DNA of 64,000 bases from the NCBI GenBank assembly GCA_963817065.1, contig CAWFMO010000001.1, positions 1,426,001 through 1,490,000 on the forward strand. The letters run 5' to 3'. Origin of the DNA: CAWFMO01 sp963817065 (GTDB lineage Bacteria; Actinomycetota; Thermoleophilia; Solirubrobacterales; 70-9). A model generated the notes under the pieces. It made no database searches, was not told where the DNA came from, and saw only the letters and a program-made list of their open reading frames with translations. This document shows positions 1 to 13,363 of this stretch, in pieces. The position numbers and the translations under genes are program-made. How positions within the stretch are numbered: position 1 is the first letter of the stretch; each line of letters opens with the position of its first letter.

Positions 1-497
1 ACGGCTACCACTACGAAGCCGCGCCGGCCTCGTTCGAGCTCCTGCTGCGCCGCGAGTCGGGCAGCTACGAGCCGCTGTTCAAGCTCGAGGGCTTCCGCGT
101 GATCGTCGAGAAGCGCGAGGGCGGCAAGGTCCAGACCGAGGCCACGATCAAGGTCTGGGTCGACGGCGAGCGCTACGTGCACACCGCTGAGGGCAACGGG
201 CCGGTCAACGCCCTCGACAAGGCGCTGCGCGGGGCGATCAGCGACCGCCGCCCACAGCTTGCGGAGATCGAGCTGACCAACTTCAAGGTCCGGATCCTCG
301 ACGAGCACCAGGGCACGGGCGCCGTCACCCGGGTCCTGCTCGACTCCTCCGACGGCGAGCGCGAGTGGGGCTCGATCGGCGTCTCCGAGAACGTCATCGA
401 GGCCTCCTGGGAGGCGCTCGTCGACTCGCTCGAGCACGCGTTCCAGCCCCAGGCTGAGGCCTCCAGGGGCGAAGCGAAGCGCCCTGCTCCGAAGTGA
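1..497 (+). CDS. cimA: Citramalate synthase, C-terminal part (5' end outside window)
   Basis: The reading frame is already open at base 3 and ends at 497, so only about the last 165 residues are present. It starts with a stretch reading YHYEAAPASFELLLRR and continues into the LeuA-type allosteric (dimer) domain, with typical segments such as VKVWVDGER-like strands and GTGAVTRVLLD. Enzymes of this family condense pyruvate (or 2-ketoisovalerate) with acetyl-CoA. The YHYEAA..SFELL linker is typical of the citramalate synthase branch rather than LeuA, which is why I prefer cimA. The product would feed isoleucine synthesis. The catalytic TIM barrel is outside the window, so the substrate cannot be confirmed. 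The stop overlaps the next start (GTGA). Confidence 0.75.
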   Translation, partial: GYHYEAAPASFELLLRRESGSYEPLFKLEGFRVIVEKREGGKVQTEATIKVWVDGERYVHTAEGNGPVNALDKALRGAISDRRPQLAEIELTNFKVRILDEHQGTGAVTRVLLDSSDGEREWGSIGVSENVIEASWEALVDSLEHAFQPQAEASRGEAKRPAPK

Positions 498-1645
498 CCG
501 ACGAGGTCCCGCTCGCCAAGCCGCTGATCGGCGAGCGCGAGCGCGAGCTGGTCGGCGAGGTACTCGACTCGGGCCACCTGTCTCTCGGCCCGATGCTTGG
601 CCGCTTCGAGAACGAGTTCGCCGCCTGGCTCGGGACCGAGGACGCGGTCGCGGTCGCCAACGGCACCTGCGCGCTCCACCTCGGCGTGCGGGCGCTCGGT
701 TGGGGGGAGGGGGACGAGGTCGTGACCACGCCGCTGAGCTTCGTCGCCTCCTCGAACGCGCTGCTCTACGAGGGAGCGACGCCGGTCTTCTGCGACATCG
801 ACCCGGTGACGCTCCAGATCGACGCCGGGGCGGCCTACGAGGCGATCGGCGAGCAGACCGCGGGGATCCTGCCGGTCCACATCTTCGGCTACCCGGCGCC
901 GATCGCCGACCTCGAGCGCTTTGCCGCCGAGGGCGAGCTCGCCGTGCTCGAGGACGCCTGTCAGGCGCTCGGCGCGGTCGACGCCGAGGGCGGGAGGGTC
1001 GGAACCCGCGGCCACGCGGCGGCCTTCGCCTTCTACCCCAACAAACAGATGACGACGGGGGAGGGGGGCGTCCTGGTCCCCGCCGACGACGCGATGGCGG
1101 AAGGCACCCGCAGCGAGCGCAACCAGGGCCGCAACCCGGACATGTCGAAGATCGACCACGACCGCCTCGGCTTCAACTACCGGCTCTCCGACGTCGCCTC
1201 CGCGATCGGCGTCGCCCAGCTCGAGCGCCTCGACGAGATGCTCGCGGCGCGCGCCGCCGTTGCAGTTTCATACACCGAGCGCCTTGGCCGGCTCGGCGGG
1301 GCGCCGGCCGGTGACGGAGATCCCGATGGCCTCATCCTGCCGTGCGCCGACCGGGGGAAGGAGCGGCGGAGCTGGTTCGTCTACGTCCTCCAGCTCCCGG
1401 CCGCGGCCCACCGCGACGGCGTGATCGCCGCGCTCGCCGAAGCCGGGATCCAGTCGAAGGCCTACCTGCCCTGCATCCACCTGATGCCCTTCTACCGCGA
1501 GCGCTTCGGCTTCAAAGGCGGCGAGTTTCCAGCTGCCGAGGCGGTCGCCGAGCGTTCGCTGGCGCTGCCGTTCCACCCCGAGCTCTCCGAGCAGCAGATC
1601 GAGCGGGTGTGCCACGAGCTCGGCTCGGCCCTCGGCTTGCGGTGA
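494..1645 (+). CDS. DegT/DnrJ/EryC1 family PLP-dependent aminotransferase
   Basis: A 383-residue fold-type I aminotransferase of the sugar-aminotransferase family. The PLP lysine is Lys184 in FYPNKQMTTGEGG, preceded by the cofactor-binding EDACQALGA segment near residue 155. NQGRNPDM and the FNYRLSDVASAIG motif, which shapes the active site, are both present. Family members aminate nucleotide-linked keto-sugars for cell-surface glycans or secondary metabolites. The GTG start overlaps the stop of the upstream citramalate synthase by four bases, so the two are probably cotranscribed. No sugar-nucleotide genes lie nearby, so the actual substrate is unknown. The length and motifs look complete. 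Confidence 0.85.
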   Translation: MTDEVPLAKPLIGERERELVGEVLDSGHLSLGPMLGRFENEFAAWLGTEDAVAVANGTCALHLGVRALGWGEGDEVVTTPLSFVASSNALLYEGATPVFCDIDPVTLQIDAGAAYEAIGEQTAGILPVHIFGYPAPIADLERFAAEGELAVLEDACQALGAVDAEGGRVGTRGHAAAFAFYPNKQMTTGEGGVLVPADDAMAEGTRSERNQGRNPDMSKIDHDRLGFNYRLSDVASAIGVAQLERLDEMLAARAAVAVSYTERLGRLGGAPAGDGDPDGLILPCADRGKERRSWFVYVLQLPAAAHRDGVIAALAEAGIQSKAYLPCIHLMPFYRERFGFKGGEFPAAEAVAERSLALPFHPELSEQQIERVCHELGSALGLR

Positions 1646-1662
1646 GCCCGACCAGCCGCCGC

Positions 1663-1668
1663 TAACCT
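1663..1668 (+). promoter_or_regulatory. Putative -10 hexamer (TAACCT) for leaderless argH
   Basis: TAACCT lies 8 bases before the argH ATG and no Shine-Dalgarno sequence lies between. The same TAnnnT-to-start spacing recurs before many genes here, so I infer a leaderless mRNA. No clear -35 element is visible. Confidence 0.4.
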
Positions 1669-1676
1669 CGCCGCCC

Positions 1677-3044
1677 ATGTCGCGCTTCTCAGAACCCCCC
1701 GATCCGCTGTTCCAGCGGATCAACTCCTCGATCTCCTACGACTGGAGGCTCGGTCCCTACGACATCGAGCAGTCGCGGGCGCACGCGCGGGCGCTCTACG
1801 CGCTCGGAGTGCTGGAGAAGGGCGAGCTCGGCGAGATCGACGAGGGCCTCGAGCAGATAGCCGAGGAGCTCGCCGCCGACCGCTTCCAGTTCTCCGCCGA
1901 CGACGAGGACATCCACATGGCGATCGAGCGCCGGCTGACGGCGCTGATCGGGCCGCTCGGAGGCAAGCTGCACACCGCGCGCTCTCGCAACGACCAGGTC
2001 GCGACCGATCTGGCGCTGTTCGTCCGCGCCCACGCGCGCCATGCGCGCGAGCTGCTCTCGCGACTGCTCGGGACGCTGGTCGAGATCGCCGAAGCGCACG
2101 CCGACTGGCGCTCGCCGGGCTACACGCACCTCCAGCGCGCCCAGCCGGTCTACCTCGGCCACCACCTGCTCGCCTACTTCTGGATGTTCCAGCGCGACGC
2201 GGCGCGCTTCGCGCACGCCGCCGAGGCGACCGCGGAGCTGCCGGCGGGGTCCGGCGCGCTCGCGGGCGTCAACTGGGACATCGACCGCGAGGCGATCGCG
2301 GCCGCGCTCGGGTTCGATCGCCCGAGCCCGAATTCGCTCGACGCGGTCTCCAACCGGGACTTCGCGCTCGACTACCTCTACGCGGCATCGGTCTGCGCGA
2401 CGCACCTCTCGCGCCTCGGCGCGGAGATCGTGCTCTGGTCGAGCGAGGAGTTCGGCTTCTGCGAGCCGGCCGACTCCTTCTCCTCGGGCTCGAGCATCAT
2501 GCCCCAGAAGAAGAACCCCGACGCCGCCGAGCTGCTGCGCGCCAAGGCACCGCGGATCGCCTCCTCGCTGCAGGGCCTGCTCGGGACGCTGCACGCGCTG
2601 CCGCTCGCCTACAGCAAGGACCTCCAGGAGGACAAGGAGCCGCTGTTCGACGCCGTCGACAACCTCGAGCTCTGCCTCGAGGCGGCCGAGAAGATGCTCG
2701 CCGGAACGCGCTTCAACCGCGCCCGCCTCGAGCAGGCCGCATCCGACGACATGCTCGCGGCCACCGACATCGCCGACCTCCTGGTCGGGAGGGGGGTCCC
2801 GTTCCGCGACGCCCACGGCGCCGTCGCCGGCCTCGTCCGCGAAGCCGTCGACGCGGGGCGGCAGCTCTCCGATCTCGACGAGGACCGGCTCGCGGCGCTG
2901 CCGGGCGACGCCGGAAAGGAGATCCGCGAGCTGCTCTCCTCGAAGGGCTGGATCGACTCCAAGGTCTCCGAGGGCGGAACCTCATCCGAGCGGCTCGAGA
3001 AGCAGATCGCCCTCGCGCGGCGCTCGCTCGCCGACCTCGCTTGA
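1677..3044 (+). CDS. argH: Argininosuccinate lyase
   Basis: A 455-residue fumarase/aspartase-superfamily lyase that cleaves argininosuccinate to arginine and fumarate, the last step of arginine synthesis. The superfamily signature GSSIMPQKKNPD lies at residues 271-282 and carries the catalytic-serine loop. HTARSRNDQVATD, near residue 100, is the substrate-binding segment typical of ArgH, and THLQRAQP is also present. Length is normal. ATG at 1677 is chosen because it gives the usual N-terminus and sits behind a -10-like hexamer. The stop overlaps the start of the DNA glycosylase gene in a TGATG junction. No other arg genes are in the window. Confidence 0.96.
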   Translation: MSRFSEPPDPLFQRINSSISYDWRLGPYDIEQSRAHARALYALGVLEKGELGEIDEGLEQIAEELAADRFQFSADDEDIHMAIERRLTALIGPLGGKLHTARSRNDQVATDLALFVRAHARHARELLSRLLGTLVEIAEAHADWRSPGYTHLQRAQPVYLGHHLLAYFWMFQRDAARFAHAAEATAELPAGSGALAGVNWDIDREAIAAALGFDRPSPNSLDAVSNRDFALDYLYAASVCATHLSRLGAEIVLWSSEEFGFCEPADSFSSGSSIMPQKKNPDAAELLRAKAPRIASSLQGLLGTLHALPLAYSKDLQEDKEPLFDAVDNLELCLEAAEKMLAGTRFNRARLEQAASDDMLAATDIADLLVGRGVPFRDAHGAVAGLVREAVDAGRQLSDLDEDRLAALPGDAGKEIRELLSSKGWIDSKVSEGGTSSERLEKQIALARRSLADLA

Positions 3045-3658
3045 TGGACCGCACCGCCGACTCGGGACTCGGGGTCGAGTTCTTCGACCGCCCGGTCAAC
3101 GACGTCGCCCGCGAGCTGATCGGCTGCACGCTGCTCGTCGACGGGGTCGGCGGGCCGATCGTCGAAACCGAGGCCTACGACGCGACCGACCCCGCCTGCC
3201 ACGCCTACAACGGGCTCACCGAACGCAACCGGCCGCTGTTCGGCCCCCCGGGCCGCGCCTACGTCTACCTCTCCTACGGGATCCACCGGCTGCTCAACTT
3301 CGTCTGCGAGCCCGAGGGCAGCGCCGCCGCGGTCCTGATCCGCGCGCTCGAGCCCGAGACGGGGATCGAGGTCATGCGCGAGCGCCGCGGCGTCGACCTC
3401 GACCGCGAGCTCTGCTCCGGCCCCGGCAAGCTGAGCCAGGCGCTCGGCGTCGGCGCCGAGCAGAACGACGTCAGCCTGCTTGATCCGCCCTTCTCGGTCC
3501 TCGCGCGCGAGCCGGGGTGGGAGGGCGGGATCGAGACCGGGTCGCGGATCGGGATCTCGCGCGGGATCGAGCTGCCGTGGCGCTACTGCGCGTCCGGAAG
3601 CAGGTTCGTCTCGCGGCCCTGGCCGAGCGCCAGAGGCGCGGCCGCCGCGCGCGTCTAG
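3044..3658 (+). CDS. DNA-3-methyladenine glycosylase (AAG/MPG family)
   Basis: A base-excision repair glycosylase of about 204 residues that removes alkylated purines such as 3-methyladenine. The family hallmark VETEAY at residues 40-45 contains the catalytic Glu. It is followed by the H-A-Y-N segment, the GRAYVYLSYGIH stretch and the CSGPGKLSQALG motif, all expected of the AAG fold. ATG at 3044 overlaps the argH stop (TGATG). A TTG three bases earlier would add one residue. Adjacency of argH, mpg and tyrS is also seen in other actinobacteria. The stop overlaps the convergent penicillin-binding protein gene by four bases (CTAG). Confidence 0.9.
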   Translation: MDRTADSGLGVEFFDRPVNDVARELIGCTLLVDGVGGPIVETEAYDATDPACHAYNGLTERNRPLFGPPGRAYVYLSYGIHRLLNFVCEPEGSAAAVLIRALEPETGIEVMRERRGVDLDRELCSGPGKLSQALGVGAEQNDVSLLDPPFSVLAREPGWEGGIETGSRIGISRGIELPWRYCASGSRFVSRPWPSARGAAAARV

Positions 3659-6600
3659 AGCCCGGCGCCGATGCCGCCCGAGGTGCCGCCGCCGGTCGGG
3701 GCGCCGCCGCCGCCACCGCCGCCGCCGGCCGCCGGGGGAGCGCTCGTCGCGGGTCCCTCGGCGCCTTCGGAGCCTCCGCCGCCACCCGAGGTCGTGCCGC
3801 TGCTGACCGGCGGCACGTAGCTTCCGCTGCTGCTCGTGTCCGAGGTGCCGTCACCTTCGTCGCCGGCCTCGCGCGCGGCCTCGATGTTCGCCCACGCGTT
3901 GGCGACCTGGGCGAACATCAGCGCCGGGTAGGTGCCGCCGTCGACGGGCTGGCCCGCAAACTCGGTCTCCATCGGCTCGATCGAGTCCGGGTGGCCGACC
4001 CAGACGCATGCGGTGAACTCGTCGCCGGCCGAGCCGCAGAACCAGGCGTCACCGTTGTTGTCGGTCGTACCGGTCTTGCCCCAGGTGTCCATCCCGTTCT
4101 GGGCCCGCTTACCGGTGCCCGAGCCGACGACGCCGGAGAGCATCGAGGTCGTGGTGTTCGCGACGTCCTCGGAGAGGATGCGCTTGGTCTTCGGCTTGTT
4201 GTCCCCGCCCTGGATCGTCTTGCCGTCCTTGTCGGTGACCTCCTCGATCGCCACCGGGCCGCCGTTGTAGGCGGCGAGCGTCCCGCTCACCTTCTCGCCG
4301 TCGTTGGCGAGCGTGTTGTAGGCGAACGCCATCTCGAGCGGTGTGACGCCCTGGATCAATCCGCCGAGCACCAGCGCCGGGTTGGCCTTGTGATTCGGGG
4401 TGATGTCGGTCGCGATCCCCATCTCGTTGGCGGTGTTCTCGATCTTGTTGAAGCTCTGCTGTGGGTCCTTGACGATGTGGTAGCCGAGGTCCTGGAAGAC
4501 CGAGTTGTCGGAGTGAATCGTCGCCGAGGCGAGATCCGAGGCGCCGTAGTAGATGTCCTCGTAGTTGTGGACCTCGAACTCCTCCTTGCCGCCGGAGCCC
4601 GGGACGATGAACGTCTTCTCGGCCGACGTGTAGGTCTCGCTCGGTGAATGCCCGTTGGCGAGCGCGGTGGCGAGCGTGAACGGCTTGAACGCCGATCCAG
4701 GCTGGCGGTGACCGTTGGTCGCGAGGTTGAACGGCTTCTCCTCGTAGTCGAGCCCGCCGACCATCGCCCGCACGCCGCCTGTCTTGCGGTCGAGAACGAC
4801 GATCGATCCGGTCGGCTCGATCGGCGCGAGCGTGTTGGCGACGATCCCCTCGACCGCCTCCTGGAGGTCGAGGTCGAGCGTCGTCTTGACCCGCAGGCCG
4901 CCGGCGAACGCCTTGCCGGCGCCGTAGCGGTCGACGAGCTGCTGGCGTAGCCAGGAGGTGAAGTAGGGGGAGATCGAGTCCTCGGCGGGCGGCTCGATCG
5001 AGGAAGCCGACGGCAGCGGCGTCTGCTTGGCCTCCTCGGCGTCGAAACCGGTCATGTAGTTCTGCTCGACCATCTTGTCGAGCACGAGGTTGCGCCGGCC
5101 CGCCGCGTCGTTGGGGTTGCTGCGCGGCGAGTAGGCGGAGGGGGAGGAGATGATCCCCGCGAGCATCGCCGACTCGGCGGGCTCGAGCAGCGACGCGCAG
5201 CGCGGCTGGCCGTCGGTTCCGCACTCGGGGTGGTTGGAGCTGAAGTAGGTCCGCGCGGCCGCCTCGATCCCGTAGGCGCCCTCGCCGAAGTAAATGGTGT
5301 TCAGGTACTGGGTCAGGATCTTGTCCTTGTCCCAGCGTCGCTCGAGGTGGTAGGCGAGCGCCGACTCGCGCAGCTTCTGGAACACGGTACGGCTCGACTG
5401 CGCCTCGAGCGCGTTCTTGACGAACTGCTGGGTGATCGTCGAGGCGCCCTGGGTCGAGCCGCCGGGCATCAGGTCGGCGAACACGGCGCGGCCGATGCCC
5501 TTGAAGTCGACCCCGCGGTGCTCGTAGAAGCGCTGGTCCTCGATCGCGACCACGGCCTGCTTCATCGACTGCGCGATGTCCTCGGACTCGACCAGGATCC
5601 GGTTGTTGTTCGAGGTCAGGGTCCCGACCTTATTGCCGTCGATGTCGTAGACGACCGAGTTCTCCGAGGCCTCGTACTCGGTGCGGTTCTCGAGGTCGGG
5701 GAGGTCGTTGGCGACCGCCATCATGATCCCGAAGATCGAGGAGACCATCGCCAGCAGGCCGAGGCCCGCGAGGATGATCATCAACCGCCACTTCTTGACC
5801 CGGCCCTTCTTGTAGGGGCGGTTGCCGCCGCCGCGGCGCGTGGGCAGCTGGAAGCGGCCGATCTTGATCGGGGGGCGGCCGCCGCCGCGTTCGCTTACCG
5901 CCCCGACGTCGGGCAGGCGCAGGTTGCGCTTCAGGTTGGTCAGGTCAGGCATCGCCGGGAGCGTGATCCCGCCGATCCGGCGCGGGCCCTTGGGCGGGAC
6001 CTGCCGCCCGGGAGAGTCGACCTCGGGGGGGCCGTCGAAGGACTCGTCGAACTCGGGCTCGGGGGGCGTCTCCTCTATCGAGGGCCGCTGCGGGGCGAGC
6101 GGCACGCCCTCGTCTGTGGCGTCGGCCTTCCCGGGGGCCGGGACGCGGTCGCGGTCCTCGGCGCGGACCAGCTTTGGCCGCTCCTGCTCGGCGCCGTCGC
6201 CCGCCGCGTTGTCGCGCGCCGGTCGCTTCGCGCGCTTGGGCTTCGGCTCGGGCTTCGGGTCGACCTTGAAGTCGAGGGCGTCTTCGACCGGGTCCTTCGC
6301 GGGTGTTTCGTCGGCCGGCTTCTCGGCCTTCAAAGGCTTCGAGGCCTTTGCGCCCTTCGCCCTCGGGCCGGCCTTCGGCTTCGGCTCGGCCTTCGGCATC
6401 GCGGGCTTGCCGTTCGATCGCTTGCGGGGAGCGTCCTCGCCGGCCCCGTTGCCGCCGGCGCCGTTGCCGCGATCCTCCGCCGGCGGGCCGCCGCCGTCGT
6501 CCTCGCCCCAGGGGTCGAACGACTTCGCCGGCGCCCCGTTACCGTCGCCGCCGCGCTTCTTCGCCTCCTTCGCCTTGGCGCGCTTCTCCTCGGCGCGGCG

Positions 6601-6690
6601 CTTGAGATCGTCGAGATCGCCCTCCGGTCCGGGCTCCGCACCGGTGGGGGCGACGTCAAACTCGAAGTCGAAGTCTTTTCTGTCGGCCAT
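3655..6690 (-). CDS. Class A penicillin-binding protein (bifunctional transglycosylase/transpeptidase)
   Basis: A 1011-residue peptidoglycan synthase. Residues 1-300 are a long, charged, Lys/Pro/Gly-rich cytoplasmic region of low complexity. One membrane anchor follows near residues 303-325 (LMIILAGLGLLAMVSSIFGI). The GT51 transglycosylase domain has the EDQRFYEHRG motif near residue 383 and GASTITQQFVKN. The transpeptidase domain has the catalytic serine in SAFK near residue 667, an SDN motif, and KTGTT near 873. The C-terminus is a Gly/Ser/Pro-rich tail. It polymerises lipid II and crosslinks stem peptides outside the membrane. The cytoplasmic region is much longer than in typical PBP1a and may recruit divisome or regulatory partners (inference). 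Confidence 0.95.
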   Translation of the reverse strand: MADRKDFDFEFDVAPTGAEPGPEGDLDDLKRRAEEKRAKAKEAKKRGGDGNGAPAKSFDPWGEDDGGGPPAEDRGNGAGGNGAGEDAPRKRSNGKPAMPKAEPKPKAGPRAKGAKASKPLKAEKPADETPAKDPVEDALDFKVDPKPEPKPKRAKRPARDNAAGDGAEQERPKLVRAEDRDRVPAPGKADATDEGVPLAPQRPSIEETPPEPEFDESFDGPPEVDSPGRQVPPKGPRRIGGITLPAMPDLTNLKRNLRLPDVGAVSERGGGRPPIKIGRFQLPTRRGGGNRPYKKGRVKKWRLMIILAGLGLLAMVSSIFGIMMAVANDLPDLENRTEYEASENSVVYDIDGNKVGTLTSNNNRILVESEDIAQSMKQAVVAIEDQRFYEHRGVDFKGIGRAVFADLMPGGSTQGASTITQQFVKNALEAQSSRTVFQKLRESALAYHLERRWDKDKILTQYLNTIYFGEGAYGIEAAARTYFSSNHPECGTDGQPRCASLLEPAESAMLAGIISSPSAYSPRSNPNDAAGRRNLVLDKMVEQNYMTGFDAEEAKQTPLPSASSIEPPAEDSISPYFTSWLRQQLVDRYGAGKAFAGGLRVKTTLDLDLQEAVEGIVANTLAPIEPTGSIVVLDRKTGGVRAMVGGLDYEEKPFNLATNGHRQPGSAFKPFTLATALANGHSPSETYTSAEKTFIVPGSGGKEEFEVHNYEDIYYGASDLASATIHSDNSVFQDLGYHIVKDPQQSFNKIENTANEMGIATDITPNHKANPALVLGGLIQGVTPLEMAFAYNTLANDGEKVSGTLAAYNGGPVAIEEVTDKDGKTIQGGDNKPKTKRILSEDVANTTTSMLSGVVGSGTGKRAQNGMDTWGKTGTTDNNGDAWFCGSAGDEFTACVWVGHPDSIEPMETEFAGQPVDGGTYPALMFAQVANAWANIEAAREAGDEGDGTSDTSSSGSYVPPVSSGTTSGGGGGSEGAEGPATSAPPAAGGGGGGGGAPTGGGTSGGIGAGL

Positions 6691-6793
6691 AGAGTGCGAT
6701 CAGCGTGACCGCGTGCCTGGATGGAAAGCGGGCGCCCGCGCGCGCACCGCGTCTGGGAGGTCTAAAACACGTGGCGCGCGCTCGTTCCGCGCC

Positions 6794-6822
6794 TGGCCAG
6801 GCGGACCGGGGCAGTCTAGCAT
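6794..6822 (+). promoter_or_regulatory. Weak candidate promoter for tyrS
   Basis: TGGCCA and TAGCAT are separated by 17 bases in the 179-base gap between the divergent pbp and tyrS genes. The match is modest. A leader of about 40 bases would result. I see no T-box anti-terminator structure in it. Confidence 0.25.
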
Positions 6823-6869
6823 TGGCCCTATGGCCGCCCTAAAGGTCTCCAGGCACGGGCCAGGCACGC

Positions 6870-8027
6870 GTGCCGGGTAGCGTCGAGGCGCTCCTCGAGG
6901 GAGCGGAGGAGGCCCTGCCCGAGGGCAGGCTGGCGGAGCAGCTGGGCGGCGACCGCCCGCTGCGCGTGAAGCTCGGCATCGATCCGACGGCGCCCGACAT
7001 CCACCTCGGCCACTGCGTCGTGCTCGGCAAGCTCGCCGCCTTCCAGGAGGCGGGGCACACCGTGGTCCTGATCATCGGCGACTACACCGCCCGGATCGGC
7101 GATCCGAGCGGGCAGTCGGCCGAGCGCCCGGTGCTCGAGCCCGCCCAGATCGACGCCAACGCGGCGACCTTCCAGGAGCAGGCGTTCAAGGTCCTCGACC
7201 GCGACCGCACCGAGGTCCGCTTCAACAGCGAGTGGCTCGACATGCCCGCCGAGAAGCTGTTCGGCCTGATGCGCGGCGCGACCGTCGCCAGGGTGCTCGA
7301 GCGCGACGACTTCGCCCAGCGGATGGAGGCGGGCAAGCCGATCTCGACCCTCGAGCTGCTCTACCCGATCCTCCAGGGCTACGACTCGGTCGCGGTCTCC
7401 TCCGACGTCGAGCTCGGCGGCACCGACCAGAAGTTCAACCTCCTGTTCGCGCGCGACATCCAGACCGCCCACGACCAGGCCCCGCAGTCGATCCTCACCA
7501 TGCCGATCCTCCCCGGCCTCGACGGCGAGCAGCGGATGAGCAAGTCGCTCGGCAACTACGTCGGCGTCACCGATGCGCCGGAGGAGATGTTCGGAAAGCT
7601 GATGAGCGTCCCCGACCCGGCGATGGGCGACTACTTCCGCCTCCTGCTGGCCGAGCCGGTGCCCGAGGGCCACCCGGGGGAGGCCAAGCGGGCGCTCGCG
7701 CGGCGCCTGGTCCAGCGCTTCCACGGCGCCGAGGCCGCCCAGGCGGCCGAGTCCCAGTTCGACCGCCTGCACGTCGACCACCTGCCCCCGGAGGAGATCG
7801 AGGAGGCCGAGATCGACGGCGCCGGCGGCCCGATCCACCTGCCGGCGCTGATCGCCGAGCAGTTCGGGCTCAGCCGCAGCGACGGGCGGCGGCTGATCGA
7901 GCAGGGGGGCGTGCGCCTCGATGGCGAGGTCGTTGCGCCCGATAGACTCGACGCCGAGGCATCGGAGCTCGACGGCGCAGTGCTCCAGGTCGGCAAGCGC
8001 CGCCACCGGCGCCTCAAAACCGGATAG
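6870..8027 (+). CDS. tyrS: Tyrosyl-tRNA synthetase
   Basis: A 385-residue class I aminoacyl-tRNA synthetase that charges tRNA-Tyr. The nucleotide-binding HIGH motif is HLGH at residues 45-48. The KMSKS loop reads RMSKS at residues 222-226. The C-terminal 60-70 residues form an S4-type RNA-binding domain (LSRSDGRRLIEQGGVRLDG). Length matches the TyrZ-like bacterial form. The GTG at 6870 is the first plausible in-frame start; an ATG at 6830 is out of frame. The gene ends only 25 bases before the rRNA promoter, and I see no terminator between them. Confidence 0.94.
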   Translation: MPGSVEALLEGAEEALPEGRLAEQLGGDRPLRVKLGIDPTAPDIHLGHCVVLGKLAAFQEAGHTVVLIIGDYTARIGDPSGQSAERPVLEPAQIDANAATFQEQAFKVLDRDRTEVRFNSEWLDMPAEKLFGLMRGATVARVLERDDFAQRMEAGKPISTLELLYPILQGYDSVAVSSDVELGGTDQKFNLLFARDIQTAHDQAPQSILTMPILPGLDGEQRMSKSLGNYVGVTDAPEEMFGKLMSVPDPAMGDYFRLLLAEPVPEGHPGEAKRALARRLVQRFHGAEAAQAAESQFDRLHVDHLPPEEIEEAEIDGAGGPIHLPALIAEQFGLSRSDGRRLIEQGGVRLDGEVVAPDRLDAEASELDGAVLQVGKRRHRRLKTG

Positions 8028-8051
8028 GCAGGAGGTCTCGCCTGGGCCGCG

Positions 8052-8080
8052 TGGACAGGCGGGCGGCCCCGCGCTATACT
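8052..8080 (+). promoter_or_regulatory. rRNA operon promoter (TGGACA, 17 bp, TATACT)
   Basis: A near-consensus sigma-70/sigA promoter with -35 TGGACA at 8052-8057 and -10 TATACT at 8075-8080, separated by exactly 17 bases. It lies about 235 bases before the 16S gene and is the best promoter match in the window. Transcription would begin near 8087. Confidence 0.8.
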
Positions 8081-8313
8081 GGCTGGCCCTGTTGTGGGGC
8101 GAGGATTCGGCGGGCAGACCGTCCGTCGAAACTTCGCGGTCTTTGAAAACTGAGCAGCGTGCCCGATCGAGGCTTCGGCCTCGGTCGTGACAGAGTTCGT
8201 ACTCACCTCCGGTTTTCCGGAGGTGGGGATAACGAATTACCCTGTCAAGCTCGGCCGTCACTCTGTGTACGTGGCGGCCATTAGTGAGCCTTGACAGCTC
8301 TCTGTAGTAACTT
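8081..8313 (+). other. rRNA leader with pre-16S processing stem
   Basis: This is the transcribed leader of the rRNA operon. Bases 8135-8161 are complementary to 9936-9962 behind the 16S gene (about 24 of 27 positions). The two arms would form the long stem cut by RNase III to release pre-16S rRNA. A separate 9-bp hairpin with a TTTT loop lies at 8204-8225 and has no U-tract, so it is not a terminator. No coding gene is seen here. Confidence 0.7.
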
Positions 8314-9862
<1,549 letters not shown>

Positions 9863-10103
9863 AGGGAGAACCTCTAGAAACGTCGACCGGACTCTGCCGG
9901 CTGAAGTCTCGAATACATCGAGGCCACGCCGGAATCACGCTGCTCAGTTTTGAGAGACCGCGCGCGGGAGAACCCCGTCGGTACCTCGGTGGACCTTGAA
10001 AACTGCACTAGGCCAAGGGTAAGAAAAAGACCCGCTCCTCCTGTTTGTATCCCTGTTTGGATGCCGACATCGAGGGGGGAGTGGGCACAAGAATGAAACT
10101 CAC
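9863..10103 (+). other. 16S-23S spacer, no tRNA, with two processing-stem arms
   Basis: A 241-base spacer with no tRNA-Ile or tRNA-Ala sequence. The 3' arm of the 16S processing stem is at 9936-9962. The 5' arm of the 23S processing stem is at 9988-10012 and pairs with 13149-13173, with about 22 of 25 positions matching. The following AAGAAAAAG near 10021 can pair with the TTTTTTCTTACC downstream of 23S. No gene is seen. Confidence 0.75.
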
Positions 10104-13109
<3,006 letters not shown>

Positions 13110-13195
13110 TTTTTTCTTACCTATCGGGACGCGGTTCACCGCTCCCAGCCTAGTGCGGTTTTCAAGCTTCACCGGGGGTGGTCTCTCACCTTTTT
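13110..13195 (+). other. 23S-5S spacer with the 3' arm of the 23S processing stem
   Basis: Bases 13149-13173 are complementary to 9988-10012 upstream of 23S, and the preceding TTTTTTCTTACC can pair with the A-rich stretch near 10021. Together they would enclose 23S rRNA in a precursor stem. No gene is present. Confidence 0.65.
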
Positions 13196-13312
13196 CCGGT
13201 GGTGCAACAGCGAGAGGGAAACACCTCTTCCCATTCCGAACAGAGCCGTTAAGCCTCTCAGCGCCGATGGTACTTGGAGGGCAACCTCCTGGGAGAGTAG
13301 GTCGCCGCCGGT
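13196..13312 (+). rRNA. rrf: 5S ribosomal RNA
   Basis: A 5S rRNA of about 117 bases with complementary ends (CCGGTGG at the start, CCGCCGG at the end). Internal blocks are CCATTCCGAACAGAGCCGTTA and CGCCGATGGTACT followed by GAGAGTAGGTCGCCG. It is the last gene of the rRNA operon and is followed directly by a strong terminator. Confidence 0.95.
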
Positions 13313-13322
13313 TCTTCTTCAT

Positions 13323-13352
13323 GAGCCGCCCTTCGGGGCGGCTCTTTTTTTT
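13323..13352 (+). terminator. Intrinsic terminator of the rRNA operon
   Basis: A GC-rich hairpin (AGCCGCCC, TTCG loop, GGGCGGCT) is followed by a run of eight T. This is a textbook rho-independent terminator about 10 bases after 5S. Confidence 0.92.
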
Positions 13353-13363
13353 GCCCGCGGGCG

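Noticed and set aside
5230..6708. Long plus-strand open frame (492 codons) antisense to the penicillin-binding protein
   Set aside because: It is the GC-rich shadow of a clearly conserved gene and has no recognisable domain. Similar long shadows occur opposite dnaE2, murA and others.
6691..6869. Possible T-box riboswitch upstream of tyrS
   Set aside because: No specifier stem, T-box sequence or terminator pair is visible in the 179-base gap.
9863..10103. tRNA gene in the 16S-23S spacer
   Set aside because: No acceptor stem, T-loop or anticodon pattern fits. The sequence is explained by processing stems.
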